Counted from the first letter of the stretch, positions 35,964 through 45,213 are shown. The stretch: DNA of 64,000 nucleotides from Pseudomonas huaxiensis (GCF_003231275.1 NZ_QKVL01000030.1:1-64000), one strand, 5' to 3'. Translations and numbers: made by a program. Notes: generated by a model from the sequence alone, not told the origin.

Positions 35964-37419
35964 GCAGCACCTCCCCAGCATTGATCGCATACGGCGTGCG
36001 CAATCCCGGATTCAGTCGCAATAGCTCAGCCGCTCGGCTGTGATCGCCGTACCAGTGGTGCGCCAACAACCGCAGGTTCGTCTCCCCAGCCACTTGGCGC
36101 TCCACCAGCGGCGGTCGTAATTGCAGCACCTGACGGCCCGCCGCCTGCACAATCCCGGCAATCGCCCGCAACGGCTCAATGACGTGCAGCGCCTCTTCAA
36201 CGCCTAGCAACTGGCGGTGCAACTGGATCGCTGCGTCGGTCAAAGAACGTGTGCTTGATACGACTGATTGCAGTTGCTCCGGCGTCAATGTCGGCTTTTG
36301 CCGCTGCTCATCGAGCAATACGATCACTGCCGACGCCTGGGCCAATGCGGCTTCTGTCACCACAAGCATCACCAGACTCCAGGCGACTGCGGCGGTCGGG
36401 GAAAGCATCGATTCCGAGCCAAATACCAGCCCACCCACTGGCACGCTGGCCAGTAGCGCGGCAGCCGGCGCAAGCCCAAGCTGAGCTTGAGACAGCAAAG
36501 TGGTGCCGGTCCGTGCTGGTTGCGCCTCGATGGCCTCGGCACCAGGGAACGTCAGGAGAAGGTTTCCGCCCGCGACGAGCCGCTGGTTAATCAGATTCAG
36601 CGCTGCCGTGTTCTGCTCAAGCACGCTGCCCGAACTGGACATATCTACCGCATCAGTGACGGTAGTGATGGCGAACGCGCTGTTCCCAGAGGTGCTGGTG
36701 ACACTTGGATCGATGTGTGCTGATATCGCCGCCCGGATCTCTGTAGGCGTCCGGGCCAGATCCAAGAGTGGATCGAACTGCGATCCAGCGCTCCTGCCGA
36801 ACAAGCTCGCAAGCCCCGCTATAACGCCGAGTATCTGACTGCGGAACTGCTGAAGCCGCAGAGCGATGCCGGGCAAGCCAAGCAGATTCTCCAGCAAGCC
36901 AATCCAGCCGCCGCCAATGAGCTGCTGAACCTCGGCGATGAGGGCGTCGATCTGGCCTATCAGATCCAGCAAGCCGTCTTGCCAGCGGCGCCCCTGATCC
37001 TCAGTCAGCACACCTTCATCGACAAACTCAAACTGCCGTGCAAAGAACGGCTCCGAAGGTGTCCGCTCGACGAACTGGAGGTCAACTTGCGCGTAGTCCG
37101 GGCGCTCGGCGGAATGGTCAACTTTCCAGTTCCGTGCGAGAACATCAACTCGTCCGTAGATAGGGTGAATCAGTTCGCCAGCGCCCCGAACATCGAGCGC
37201 CGCAAGGAGATTCTGTAGGCTGATCTCGTAGTTGGTGCCATACAGCACGACGGTCATAGAGAACTCTCGTGCCTTGCGGCCCATATCCTCCACGTCATCC
37301 CCGTCACGATATGGCACACCGTGCTGAGCCAGCTCCCGAGTCGCACCCAGGCTCTCAGTCATCACTTCCAGTGGCACGCCTCGAAACGAGGCGTCCAGTA
37401 AAGTCTCACTCCAGCTCAT
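35947..37419 (-). CDS. Tail/DNA circularisation N-terminal protein (Mu N, gp43)
   Basis: The 490-aa protein begins with the DNA-circularisation N domain (ETLLDASFRGVPLEVMTESLGATRELAQHG...RKAREFSMTVVLYG). The long middle is alanine- and leucine-rich, and a C-terminal LysM-like segment reads NLRLLAHHWYGDHSRAAELLRLNPGLRTPYAINAGEVLRV. Despite its name it is a baseplate component, linking tape measure to hub. It overlaps the tape measure stop (TAATG). Confidence 0.85.
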   Translation of the reverse strand: MSWSETLLDASFRGVPLEVMTESLGATRELAQHGVPYRDGDDVEDMGRKAREFSMTVVLYGTNYEISLQNLLAALDVRGAGELIHPIYGRVDVLARNWKVDHSAERPDYAQVDLQFVERTPSEPFFARQFEFVDEGVLTEDQGRRWQDGLLDLIGQIDALIAEVQQLIGGGWIGLLENLLGLPGIALRLQQFRSQILGVIAGLASLFGRSAGSQFDPLLDLARTPTEIRAAISAHIDPSVTSTSGNSAFAITTVTDAVDMSSSGSVLEQNTAALNLINQRLVAGGNLLLTFPGAEAIEAQPARTGTTLLSQAQLGLAPAAALLASVPVGGLVFGSESMLSPTAAVAWSLVMLVVTEAALAQASAVIVLLDEQRQKPTLTPEQLQSVVSSTRSLTDAAIQLHRQLLGVEEALHVIEPLRAIAGIVQAAGRQVLQLRPPLVERQVAGETNLRLLAHHWYGDHSRAAELLRLNPGLRTPYAINAGEVLRVYTR

Positions 37420-39998
37420 TAGCCGCGCCTCGCCTGGATGCCAACCCGTCGTTCAACTTCGGCAAATACATTGTCACTGTCGCTTCGGATCTCGATCACC
37501 AACGGCTGCCCTACCAGTTGCCCCATTTGGCTGATCTGCTGCCGCAAGACCTCTGATAAGGCACGGTACATTTCAGCATCTCCACCGCCACCGACTTGGC
37601 TAAGTGCAGGCGAGGCAGATGCAGGGGGGATTGGCCCGAAGCTGTTCAATATCTGACTGGCCCACTCCGCCAAAGGAGCGACGGGCGGTGACGAACCAGG
37701 CGGCAACATGCTCGCCGCGTTCGCCGACGAACTGCTGGCGGCGTTGGTTGGAGTCATTGGAGTCACGCCAACCGTATTGCGACCAGGGCCTGCCTCACGC
37801 AGCAAATCAAGCCCTTGAGCGGGCTTAGTCAAACCCGCCAAGGCAACGTTTCGAGCCCAATCACTGGCCACCCCGAGCTTCACACCGGAGGGCGTCATAC
37901 CAGTTTCCTGTTTAGCCAGAGTCCGCGCCTGCTCAGTAATCCAGCTACCTTCAGCCTCAGGGTAGGCTTTCTTCAGTTCGATTCTGTTGCGGTAGTAAGC
38001 GGTTAACCAAGCACGCTGGTTAGCATCGTGGATCTTCGAATTCTCGGCGTGGCGCAACTGAGTTTCGTCACTACTGTCGGTCGCCCCGCTGATCGAGACC
38101 GCCGTAGCTGCGAGCGAGAGCCAACTACTGAGATCGGGCTTTGAATCATCTTCCGACTTGTCGGAACTATCTTTGTCAGGCGACCCGCCAGCTTGAGCCC
38201 AGTTCGTCACGAATACTGGAGTAACACCTGCGGCCTCTTCCAGCACCCTGCCCATCGCGATGTTCTTCAGCACCTCTGGGCCACCCATCAGCTTCTTCAG
38301 TAGAGCACTTCCACCAGCCATAGCGCCTCGGCCTGCGATGTAACCGCCAATACCTGTTGCCAAACCCGCTCCGAGCATTTGCTCACCCGACAGCTCCAGG
38401 TCGTTGAGCATGTAGTTACCCATGCCTGCAAGCTCTTTGTTAATCGGCTGCGCCATGCGGTCGATGGCGGCACCGAGAGTCGCCTTCATGCGGCTTGCTG
38501 TGCCAGTGGCACTCCCAACATTGTCGGCGAGGTCCTTTTCAAAAACCGGCTTGGCGCCTGAGATGGTTTTCGTACTTTCCGCGTACTTCTCAAGGCGGTC
38601 GCCGGTCAGGAAGGCTTTGATACCTTTCTGCGTGTCCTGGTCCATTTTGCCAAAGGCTACGTCCATGAACCGAGCGCGATCCTTATCGGTTTTCAACGCC
38701 TTGTATTTGCGCTGAAGATCTAGGAACACATCCTTGGTATCGCGCTGACTCTTGTCCTTATTGAAGAACTCAACGCCCGTGGCCTTAGTAACTTCCTTCC
38801 GGTAGTTGCCGTTGTTGAAGGCGCGCAAGGTGGACTGCGCGAGTGTCCCGAGCCGGTCAGGCTCCAGCTCGATCAGCGACAGAGTCTCGACGAAAGACAG
38901 CGCTTGGGCCATGTCCATGCCAGCGGACTTGGCGTCCTGGCCGATCTTCGGGAAGATGCTCGATAGGTTCTCCAGCTCGGCGTTGCCGAGTCGACCCGCC
39001 ACGGTCATCTTCTGCAAGATATCCAGCGCGGCGCCCGGCTTGGAAAGATCAATGTCGAAGGCACTCGCCCCCGTCACCAAGGCCTTTGCAAGAGTCCCGC
39101 TGTCGGCTCCGGTAACAGCAGTTGCCTGTGCAATGGCGTCAGTACTTGGCCTGGCCTGGTCATACGACAGGCCGCTGGCAATCAGTGTGTCGAAACCGGT
39201 CTGCACCTGCTCACGCTCCACGCCGTACTTCTGAGCAAGCTGCCATTGCCCGCCCCGCCATTCATCACGCTGCGCAACCGTCAGATCAGCCGTCTGCTGG
39301 GTTCGGATCAACTGACGGTCCAGCGCGGCGCTATTCTTCAATCCGGCCACCACGCCTACCCCGACGCCCAGGCCCGCCAACTGCCCCTGCGCACTGCTAC
39401 CGGCATGCTTGATCCGCTCAAACTCAGAGCGCACTCCAGCGGCAATGGCTTTCATGCCGCGCAGGTTGCGACCGCCGTTCTGAGCCATGCGCCGAAACGC
39501 CTGCTCGGTACGGTCGACACTCTGCCGGAGCGGATCGACGCCTTGCCGCTCGGCGCCGTTGAGTTCGGCCTTCGCATCTCGCGCCGCCTTTCTGGCTGCG
39601 CTCGACATCACCTTGAATTCTGCCGCCGTTTTCGTCAGAACGAATTGAGTGCCTGTGCCGGCCTTGGCCGCTTCACGCATCGACTCGCGCACTACCCGGT
39701 AACTTGTCGCACCAGAAGCTCCGACTTTTCGGAATTCCCCAGAGGTCTTTCCGCTTTCCTGATTCAGTACCCGACTGGCGTTTGCCGTCTCGCGCACTGC
39801 CTCACGAACAACCTTGTAGCTGGCCGCTCCGGTCGTGCCGATTCGCGTCATAGCGGCTGAGACTTTCCAGCTCTCATCCGCGAGCGACCTAGCGCCCTGC
39901 TTGCCCGCGCTGTGCAAGTCGCGATTCAGTTGCCCGATTTCGCGTCGGCTGTCGCCGGCATGGGCCTGGATGCGCAACGCTACGCGCAAATCTGACAT
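37419..39998 (-). CDS. Tail tape measure protein
   Basis: The 859-aa protein carries the phage TP901-type tape measure core: a long N-terminal helical region (residues 1-210), then DLTVAQRDEWRGGQWQLAQKYG, LSSIFPKIGQDAKSAGMDMAQALSFVETLSLI and FNKDKSQRDTKDVFLDLQRKYK, followed by hydrophobic glycine-rich stretches (GAGLATGIGGYIAGRGAMAGGSALL). It sets the tail length and enters the host membrane. GGAG precedes the ATG. Confidence 0.9.
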   Translation of the reverse strand: MSDLRVALRIQAHAGDSRREIGQLNRDLHSAGKQGARSLADESWKVSAAMTRIGTTGAASYKVVREAVRETANASRVLNQESGKTSGEFRKVGASGATSYRVVRESMREAAKAGTGTQFVLTKTAAEFKVMSSAARKAARDAKAELNGAERQGVDPLRQSVDRTEQAFRRMAQNGGRNLRGMKAIAAGVRSEFERIKHAGSSAQGQLAGLGVGVGVVAGLKNSAALDRQLIRTQQTADLTVAQRDEWRGGQWQLAQKYGVEREQVQTGFDTLIASGLSYDQARPSTDAIAQATAVTGADSGTLAKALVTGASAFDIDLSKPGAALDILQKMTVAGRLGNAELENLSSIFPKIGQDAKSAGMDMAQALSFVETLSLIELEPDRLGTLAQSTLRAFNNGNYRKEVTKATGVEFFNKDKSQRDTKDVFLDLQRKYKALKTDKDRARFMDVAFGKMDQDTQKGIKAFLTGDRLEKYAESTKTISGAKPVFEKDLADNVGSATGTASRMKATLGAAIDRMAQPINKELAGMGNYMLNDLELSGEQMLGAGLATGIGGYIAGRGAMAGGSALLKKLMGGPEVLKNIAMGRVLEEAAGVTPVFVTNWAQAGGSPDKDSSDKSEDDSKPDLSSWLSLAATAVSISGATDSSDETQLRHAENSKIHDANQRAWLTAYYRNRIELKKAYPEAEGSWITEQARTLAKQETGMTPSGVKLGVASDWARNVALAGLTKPAQGLDLLREAGPGRNTVGVTPMTPTNAASSSSANAASMLPPGSSPPVAPLAEWASQILNSFGPIPPASASPALSQVGGGGDAEMYRALSEVLRQQISQMGQLVGQPLVIEIRSDSDNVFAEVERRVGIQARRG

Positions 39999-40049
39999 GA
40001 CCTACTCCGTCTTACAGATAGAAGAAAGGCCCGTTACCGAGCCTTTGAG

Positions 40050-40546
40050 TTACTGCTTGAGCTTGCCGGTACGCTTGCTGACGTACCGAACGCCCCTGGC
40101 TTTGCCTACCATCACATCCAACCTGGCCTCGACTTCATGCCGGGTCATGCTGCGGATCTCGTCTAGCCGGAAGCCGGCTCTGACGAGATGCTGTTCGATG
40201 CGGCGCCAGGCGTGCTGGCCGCGCTCTGCGGCTTCAGCTTTTTTTCAAGAGCAATGTCCGCATCAGCGATTACCGCCAAATCGGACTCCAGCAGCTCGGC
40301 ACGCAGTAACTCAGTGGTCAAATGCTGCGGCTCGATGTCACCGAGCCGAAGGATCTGCCGACGAAACACTTCCAGCGTGATCAGTTGCAGCGGACCTTCG
40401 GGGTGCAGCTCTTGCGCGGCGATCAGGTCGCCAGTTACACCGGCACGCAGCACGAACTCTTTGTGCCGCACGCCCGCGAAATACACGCCTACAGGCAGCT
40501 CACCGGTAATCGTCAGGGCATCCCAACGTTTGTTCAGGTCTGTCAT
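40050..40546 (-). CDS. Tail assembly chaperone, long form by -1 frameshift (Mu gp41-42)
   Basis: Reading shifts back one base at A AAA AAG, giving a 165-aa protein (497 nt plus one re-read base). The extension reads AEAAERGQHAWRRIEQHLVR... and ends GKLKQ at TAA 40050-40052. It fills the 164-base gap before the tape measure gene, has no start codon of its own, and resembles the gp42 extension of Mu. In Mu and lambda-type phages such a product is required for tail assembly at a defined ratio. No other explanation for the open frame is seen. Confidence 0.72.
40163..40546 (-). CDS. Tail assembly chaperone, short form (Mu gp41)
   Basis: The 127-aa zero-frame product is the short tail assembly protein (Mu gp41/lambda G-like). 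The segment HKEFVLRAGVTGDLIAAQE is typical of the family. It stops at TAG (40163-40165), 75 bases after a slippery heptamer. Its ribosome site AGGAG overlaps the end of the tube gene. The longer frameshifted form is described separately. Confidence 0.85.
   Translation of the reverse strand: MTDLNKRWDALTITGELPVGVYFAGVRHKEFVLRAGVTGDLIAAQELHPEGPLQLITLEVFRRQILRLGDIEPQHLTTELLRAELLESDLAVIADADIALEKKLKPQSAASTPGAASNSISSEPASG
40239..40245 (-). promoter_or_regulatory. -1 ribosomal frameshift slippery site A AAA AAG
   Basis: On the minus strand the zero-frame codons are GAA AAA AAG, so the heptamer A AAA AAG is in the phase required for tandem slippage. It is the most efficient E. coli type of -1 site. 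The T-run at these plus-strand positions plus the adjacent C reads as the heptamer. A GC-rich stretch follows. Confidence 0.75.
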
Positions 40547-40549
40547 GGC

Positions 40550-40921
40550 TTACTCCTGGTAGTAGTTCAGTGCGGCAATGGTCAGATCGCGAGTGGCTTC
40601 GCCCTCAACCTGGTACTTGCTGCCGAGTTCGATCAGGCTGCAACCAGTCCAGGACTCACGCTTGCCGCCGCCGTCCTGAGGGAAGATGGTCAGCTTGGCA
40701 TCCATCAGCGCACGCCAGTCCGGCTCACCAGTCTTGGGAATGGCGACGGAGATCTTCAGCTCGTACTCTTCGATGCCCTTGGCCGTGCCAGTGGCCCGGC
40801 CCGAGCGGTTCATGGTCTTGACCACCTTGCGACCGGTCTTCAAGGACGGCTCGACGCTGGTCACTTCGTATTCGCTCCCGTTGATTTCGAGAACAATCAT
40901 TCCGACAAATTTGTCAGTCAT
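40550..40921 (-). CDS. Tail tube protein (Mu M)
   Basis: The 123-aa protein is beta-rich and matches the Mu-type tail tube: GMIVLEINGSEYEVTSVEPSL, MNRSGRATGTAKGIEEYELKISVAIPKTGEPDW and the C-terminal EATRDLTIAALNYYQE. It forms the inner tube through which DNA passes. AAGGAG is placed before the ATG. It lies between sheath and chaperone as in Mu. Confidence 0.88.
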   Translation of the reverse strand: MTDKFVGMIVLEINGSEYEVTSVEPSLKTGRKVVKTMNRSGRATGTAKGIEEYELKISVAIPKTGEPDWRALMDAKLTIFPQDGGGKRESWTGCSLIELGSKYQVEGEATRDLTIAALNYYQE

Positions 40922-40933
40922 AGGGTTTGCTCC

Positions 40934-42031
40934 TTAAAGCAGCAGATCGATGCGGCCTGCAAATACGTGCAGGCCATTGACGACGTCGGAGGGGATCGCC
41001 GCGTTGAGGCGGTTCACGTCCTGACCAGAGCGCTCGACAATCAGCGCGTCAGCATTGGCGTCCACCTCTTCCAGGATCTCCAGCTCTTCGCATTTTTTGA
41101 GCACGTCCAGCAGCTCACCGCGTACCGCGTCCGCCGTCCTGCTGCTCAGCTTCGAACGTGGAAAGCGCAGGCGAATACGCTCACGGCAAGCCTGGCGCAC
41201 GTAGTACAGGGTTCGGATGCTGGTCAGATCGAGCAGAGAAACGTCAGTCGCACCGGCTGCGCTCTTGGTGTAGGTGGTGATTGCCCGGACGATCTGGATG
41301 ACATCCCCGGCGGCGACTTCCAGCGGTGTGATGCCGTTCGCCAGGCAGGTTTCCTGCTCGACTCGACCGAGCCGACTGGCTACCGGTGGCACGGCAATCC
41401 CGGCCAGTGCCAGGGTGTTCAGCGGACGCGCCGGATCTTCTTCGGATGCGATTACAGCAGCGTAGGCAGCCGCGACCTGGCGCGGGCTGGACGAAGTGCC
41501 CGGCAGCAGCGCGACCGTGATCGCTCCAGCATTTAGACTTGCAGCAAGAGCGGTGGCAGCCGACAGGGTGCTGGTTACAGCGCCAACACCGACAAGCGAC
41601 TGTTGCTCAATGGAGCTGGTCCACGTCGCGATGTGAGTACGCAGGGCTGTCATGGCTGCCTGGCTGAACCAGGCTGGCACGATGATCGTAAAGCCGCCCA
41701 TTGCGGTCGATGCCAAAGCCTCGGCAATGTCCGGCTCGGTCTCACCAGTGACGGTCACGCCGACGCAGGAGATCGCAACGTAGCGATAGGCCGCGATGGC
41801 CGCTGCAACCATTACCCCCGCGACAGGACCAAACAGCGCCTTGGCCTCAACGGCGCTGTATACCTGCTGGGGAGCGTTGGCCGAGGCGGTCGCGGCACCA
41901 TCGAGCGGAACGACGAGGCAGATATGTTGTGCGTTAGTCGGCAGCGTCCTGACCGCCAGACTTGTATTGAACTCGAAGTAAGCACCAGGCTTGCGGATGC
42001 TTCCCGGGATAGTGTCGAACTGAATGGTCAT
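40934..42031 (-). CDS. Contractile tail sheath protein (Mu L), short form
   Basis: The 365-aa sheath has an N-terminal MTIQFDTIPGSIRKPGAYFEFNTSLA segment that interlocks neighbouring subunits, and a C-terminal handle with TADAVRGELLDVLKKCEELEILEEVDANADALIVERSGQDVNRLNAAIPSDVVNGLHVFAGRIDL. It proves a contractile tail. It is shorter than Mu L (about 495 residues), so the surface domain is reduced. It overlaps the gp38 stop. Confidence 0.88.
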   Translation of the reverse strand: MTIQFDTIPGSIRKPGAYFEFNTSLAVRTLPTNAQHICLVVPLDGAATASANAPQQVYSAVEAKALFGPVAGVMVAAAIAAYRYVAISCVGVTVTGETEPDIAEALASTAMGGFTIIVPAWFSQAAMTALRTHIATWTSSIEQQSLVGVGAVTSTLSAATALAASLNAGAITVALLPGTSSSPRQVAAAYAAVIASEEDPARPLNTLALAGIAVPPVASRLGRVEQETCLANGITPLEVAAGDVIQIVRAITTYTKSAAGATDVSLLDLTSIRTLYYVRQACRERIRLRFPRSKLSSRTADAVRGELLDVLKKCEELEILEEVDANADALIVERSGQDVNRLNAAIPSDVVNGLHVFAGRIDLLL

Positions 42032-42234
42032 GCTTGGACCTCGTTTTTAGCGGCCTGTTTGGCACCGCCCTTGGTTTTCACCCGCTTCAATTCGCCGGCA
42101 GTGATTCGGCGCAGGTAGTAAGCGATTTCCTGCACGTCCACCGGTTCGGCGGGTGCCGGCCTGATGAACTCTTCGCCATCCTTGGCGGTGCCTGGCATCA
42201 CGGGTACGGGGTGTTGCGTTGCAATCACCAACAT
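42028..42234 (-). CDS. Small tail protein (Mu gp38, DUF2635-like)
   Basis: The 68-aa protein contains PVPVMPGTAKDGEEFIRP, which resembles the DUF2635 motif of Mu gp38 between the tail terminator and sheath genes. The C-terminus is lysine-rich. It starts immediately after the preceding stop codon. Its role is unknown, but its position is conserved. Confidence 0.75.
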   Translation of the reverse strand: MLVIATQHPVPVMPGTAKDGEEFIRPAPAEPVDVQEIAYYLRRITAGELKRVKTKGGAKQAAKNEVQA

Positions 42235-42807
42235 CTACTGATCTCCCAAATCAACTGAATCGGTCACGGTGGGGGCGGGATTGCCCGCCGGAACGTGGTA
42301 GGCCAGGTCCACGCCTTCAAGCCATGGCAGCTCACCCTCAGGGACGTCCCAGTCCATCTCGACAGCGAACGATTGACCGAGCACCGACAGGTGGCCGCTC
42401 TGAAACTTCCCGTTGATCAGGTTGGCGAACTCGGTCGGCCTCATCTGCGCACCGTCCGGCTTGTGCTGCCAGTTCGTCAGCAGCCTCATGCAGCTTTCCC
42501 AGATCCAGTAGCTGCCGGGATCGCTCGCGACAGAGCCGGAGCCGCGTCGAGTCTCACGCTCGCCGCGCACGGACGTGCTTGATATCACCAGGCGAAACAC
42601 AACCGAGGCGGTGTAGCGGCGGTGAGACCTCGGCTTGAACACCACTTTCGGGGTGGTGATCAGCACGCTCGGCGTGTTCTTCAGCAAGTCGACAAGAAGA
42701 TCATCGTCGCTGAGTTCACCGCCGTAGCTGTCGATGTGCAGCCGGCGTAGCTGGCTCTTCAGCTCGCCGAGGCGGGCTTGAATGGCATCCTCAAGTTCGC
42801 CGAGCAT
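42235..42807 (-). CDS. Tail terminator-like protein (Mu gp37, DUF1834)
   Basis: The 190-aa protein fits the DUF1834/gp37 family: LGELEDAIQARLGELKSQLR, SVLITTPKVVFKPRSHRRYTASVVFRLVISS and a WIWESCMRLLTNWQ helix. Gp37 caps the tail and joins it to the head. The start overlaps the preceding stop (TGATG). Confidence 0.78.
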   Translation of the reverse strand: MLGELEDAIQARLGELKSQLRRLHIDSYGGELSDDDLLVDLLKNTPSVLITTPKVVFKPRSHRRYTASVVFRLVISSTSVRGERETRRGSGSVASDPGSYWIWESCMRLLTNWQHKPDGAQMRPTEFANLINGKFQSGHLSVLGQSFAVEMDWDVPEGELPWLEGVDLAYHVPAGNPAPTVTDSVDLGDQ

Positions 42808-43298
42808 CAGAGCCCCCGCATTGTGGTGCGGCTGAACAGGCGCGGGTTGTGGCTGATCTGCAAACCGGACTGGCCCGACTCCGCCGCACCACGTCGCTCG
42901 TCTTCGGCGGCCAGGTTCTCCAGCCGCTTGATGATGTCGCGGTAGCGCAGGCGCACGGCGGACTCAGCGTTGGCCTTCTCGCCGTACAGGTGAAAGCGGG
43001 TCAGCTCCGGCAGGTCGTCAGCCACCCAGTCCGGGGCGTCCTGCCCCGGCTGGCGGTAGCGAAGGTAGAACTGAATCTCGCTGCGAGCGCGGGTGGCCGC
43101 ATCAGCGATGCGAGCCAGGGCAGCAACAGCAGACGCCACATCCTCGGCGTCCCAACTGTCCAGCGGATCACCCTTGGCGGCAGCTTCCAGCAGCTCGCCT
43201 TCAATCGTCCGGTTGATCTCAGGGACCGCGAGGTCCGCCATCTCCTTGGCACCGAAGCGGGTGATCAGCGCAATCGCGCTCGGCAACGAGAGGTTCAT
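42807..43298 (-). CDS. Head-tail connector protein (Mu gp36, DUF1320)
   Basis: The 163-aa protein has the DUF1320 fold pattern: LITRFGAKEMADLAVPEINRTIEGELL, AVAALARIADAATRARSEIQFYLRYRQP and LTRFHLYGEKANAESAVRLRYRDIIKRLENLA. Such proteins form the connector ring between portal and tail. The ATG overlaps the preceding stop (ATGA). Confidence 0.83.
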   Translation of the reverse strand: MNLSLPSAIALITRFGAKEMADLAVPEINRTIEGELLEAAAKGDPLDSWDAEDVASAVAALARIADAATRARSEIQFYLRYRQPGQDAPDWVADDLPELTRFHLYGEKANAESAVRLRYRDIIKRLENLAAEDERRGAAESGQSGLQISHNPRLFSRTTMRGL

Positions 43299-43879
43299 TC
43301 ACTGGCCCCTTTCTTCTCAGCGTCGCGCCTGCCGCCTCGTTTCACAGACCCTGCGTCAGGACCAGTTGCCGGAGGTACTGGCGATACCGACGGCGAAGGC
43401 GACGGCGCTTCAGGACCGCCGGGATTGTCGAGCGTCGATTGGCTTGCATCGCTACGGGTCTCCTTCAGGCATTGACCGATGATCTCTGCCAGCACTTCTT
43501 CCTTGATACTGATGACGCCTTCGCCCGGCGCGGCAGGTTCCAGTAATCCAGCGGCATCGAGCACCAAGGTTGGCACTTTCGCCTGATGTTCCAGGATGGC
43601 GGTCAGTGTCGACATGGCGCTATTCAAGCCTGCGCGCTCGCTCCCCAGGTCATGCTCCAGTTGAGCGATGGTGTCGCCCAACTCCTGGATCAACTGGTCG
43701 TCCTGACCAGAAGACAGGTCATTCCCAACGACGTCGGTAACGAGCAGGTTCGGCTCCTGGCGGAACTGTTCCAACTGGTCCTCAGTGAAATAGCCCGTCG
43801 GGTAGTAGGTGCCTTTGGCTCGGTGCGCGATGCCTCCACGACGGAAGCCATCCACCACCGCTTTAATATGGACGCCCAT
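43295..43879 (-). CDS. FluMu-N-domain protein (Mu gp35-like)
   Basis: The 194-aa protein begins with a conserved Mu-like N-terminal domain: VVDGFRRGGIAHRAKGTYYPTGYFTEDQLEQFRQEPNLLV (about residues 8-48). A helical middle and a proline- and serine-rich C-terminus (PEAPSPSPSVSPVPP) follow. In Mu gp35 has no settled function but always follows the major head protein. The start is 3 bases from that gene's end. Confidence 0.75.
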   Translation of the reverse strand: MGVHIKAVVDGFRRGGIAHRAKGTYYPTGYFTEDQLEQFRQEPNLLVTDVVGNDLSSGQDDQLIQELGDTIAQLEHDLGSERAGLNSAMSTLTAILEHQAKVPTLVLDAAGLLEPAAPGEGVISIKEEVLAEIIGQCLKETRSDASQSTLDNPGGPEAPSPSPSVSPVPPATGPDAGSVKRGGRRDAEKKGASE

Positions 43880-43882
43880 GCT

Positions 43883-44791
43883 TTAGGCCCCCGTGCCGGT
43901 CGAGCCGTAGGCCAATTGCCAGAACCCATAACCGCCAGCCGCACGCGCCTCGGCGCCGAACTTGTACTTCTTGCGGTTGAAGACGTCGTCGGCCTCGGGA
44001 TCGGTCTGCTGCACGAACACAGGCGCCTTGCGTTCCTGGTAGATGAACGGAAGTACAGGTTTGGTGGTGTCCAGAAGGAACCAGGCAGTTCGGGAAGTGA
44101 GACGAGGCTCGACCACCACCTCTGCGGCACCCTTGTAGGGGTTCGCCTGACCGTCCTCCAGCTTCTCCGAGTTCATCATTCGGCGGGCCGTGTCTCGCAA
44201 CGCAGGCGGCACCAGGAGCACGTTGGGCATGACGCTGATGGGCCGGCCATCCTCGTCTTTGAACTCCTGCATGATGGTGCAGGCAGCACCGAAGCTTTCC
44301 TCAGCATGGGCCAGAGTCGCCACCGACAAAGGCTTAGTGCCCATGTTGCTGACACTTCGACCGGCAACCGGGTGGTCGGTATCGAAGAAATACTGACCGT
44401 CGTAGCAGCGACTGGCAAAGGCGCCATTCACCAGTTCGTAAACGATCTCGTCGGGCAGTTGCTTCGCGGAGTGACCTGCCATCTTGGCTTGGGGCTCGTA
44501 GATGCCCAACTGATCGTCTTCAATGTGGTTGCGGTCCACCTCGACGGTAGCTTCGAAGTCTTCGTTCACCACGGTATAGGTGTAGGCTTGGAGATTCTTG
44601 ACGTGCTTGTCACCAATCCAACGACGCATCCGGGGGAACGCCGACAACCAGGCATACAGGTTACTGCCGGTGCTCGATGGCACCTTCATGGCGACTTTTT
44701 GCCAACTGCTCGGCGCCGATGCAAAGGCGTTGTTGAACAGGGTTTTCATGGCGACGAAAGCCGCTTGGATGGAACTCTTATTGACCAACAT
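43883..44791 (-). CDS. Major head subunit (Mu T)
   Basis: The 302-aa capsid protein matches Mu gpT: an N-terminal IQAAFVAMKTLFNNAFASAPSSWQKVAMKV segment, YAWLSAFPRMRRWIGDKHVKNL, and FNRKKYKFGAEARAAGGYGFWQLAYGS at the end. Pattern and length fit an HK97-fold shell. AAGGAG precedes the ATG at 44791; longer in-frame readings upstream are not translated sequence of the family. Confidence 0.9.
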   Translation of the reverse strand: MLVNKSSIQAAFVAMKTLFNNAFASAPSSWQKVAMKVPSSTGSNLYAWLSAFPRMRRWIGDKHVKNLQAYTYTVVNEDFEATVEVDRNHIEDDQLGIYEPQAKMAGHSAKQLPDEIVYELVNGAFASRCYDGQYFFDTDHPVAGRSVSNMGTKPLSVATLAHAEESFGAACTIMQEFKDEDGRPISVMPNVLLVPPALRDTARRMMNSEKLEDGQANPYKGAAEVVVEPRLTSRTAWFLLDTTKPVLPFIYQERKAPVFVQQTDPEADDVFNRKKYKFGAEARAAGGYGFWQLAYGSTGTGA

Positions 44792-44817
44792 GCGCAGTGC
44801 GCTCCTTTGTAGAGAAG

Positions 44818-45213
44818 TTACTCGACCCAGACACCGTCGGAGTCGATGGCGACCACCAGCCCGGACGCAGAGCGAGTGCCGCCGCCGTCGGTCGCGCTGA
44901 CAGTGGCGTCGTCGACGACGTAGGCGCGCTTGAGCAAGTGCGCTTGGCTGATGCTCCCGTCGTTGTCCCACTTGAACGCGGCGCCCCGACTGATCTCGAC
45001 GGTTGCGGCCCCATCGCTGCCAGCGGTGTTGTCCACCGACTCTTCGGCACGACCTACGTAGGTGAGACCCGTGGCGGTCTTGCCGGGGATTGCCAACGCG
45101 GCTGCCGAAAGAACCACTTGGGAGCCGGCATGGATGTGAACACCAGCCCCCACGCGGATAACCAGAGTTTTCGCATCCCGCTTCGGGGTATTGCGATCAG
45201 AGATCAAGGCCAC
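44818..45213 (-). CDS. Probable capsid decoration/cement protein
   Basis: The 131-aa protein probably starts at GTG 45213, directly after the protease stop. The sequence is beta-rich and glycine-rich with VRVGAGVHIHAGSQVVLSAAALAIPGKT, GLTYVGRAEESVDNTAGSDGAATVEISRG and WVE at the end, resembling DUF2190-type decoration proteins encoded before Mu-like major heads. Function is inferred from position and pattern. Confidence 0.6.
   Translation of the reverse strand: MALISDRNTPKRDAKTLVIRVGAGVHIHAGSQVVLSAAALAIPGKTATGLTYVGRAEESVDNTAGSDGAATVEISRGAAFKWDNDGSISQAHLLKRAYVVDDATVSATDGGGTRSASGLVVAIDSDGVWVE

Noticed and set aside
40322..41536. 404-codon plus-strand frame opposite tail chaperone, tube and sheath genes
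   Set aside because: It spans three well-supported minus-strand genes and their gaps, and shows no domain.
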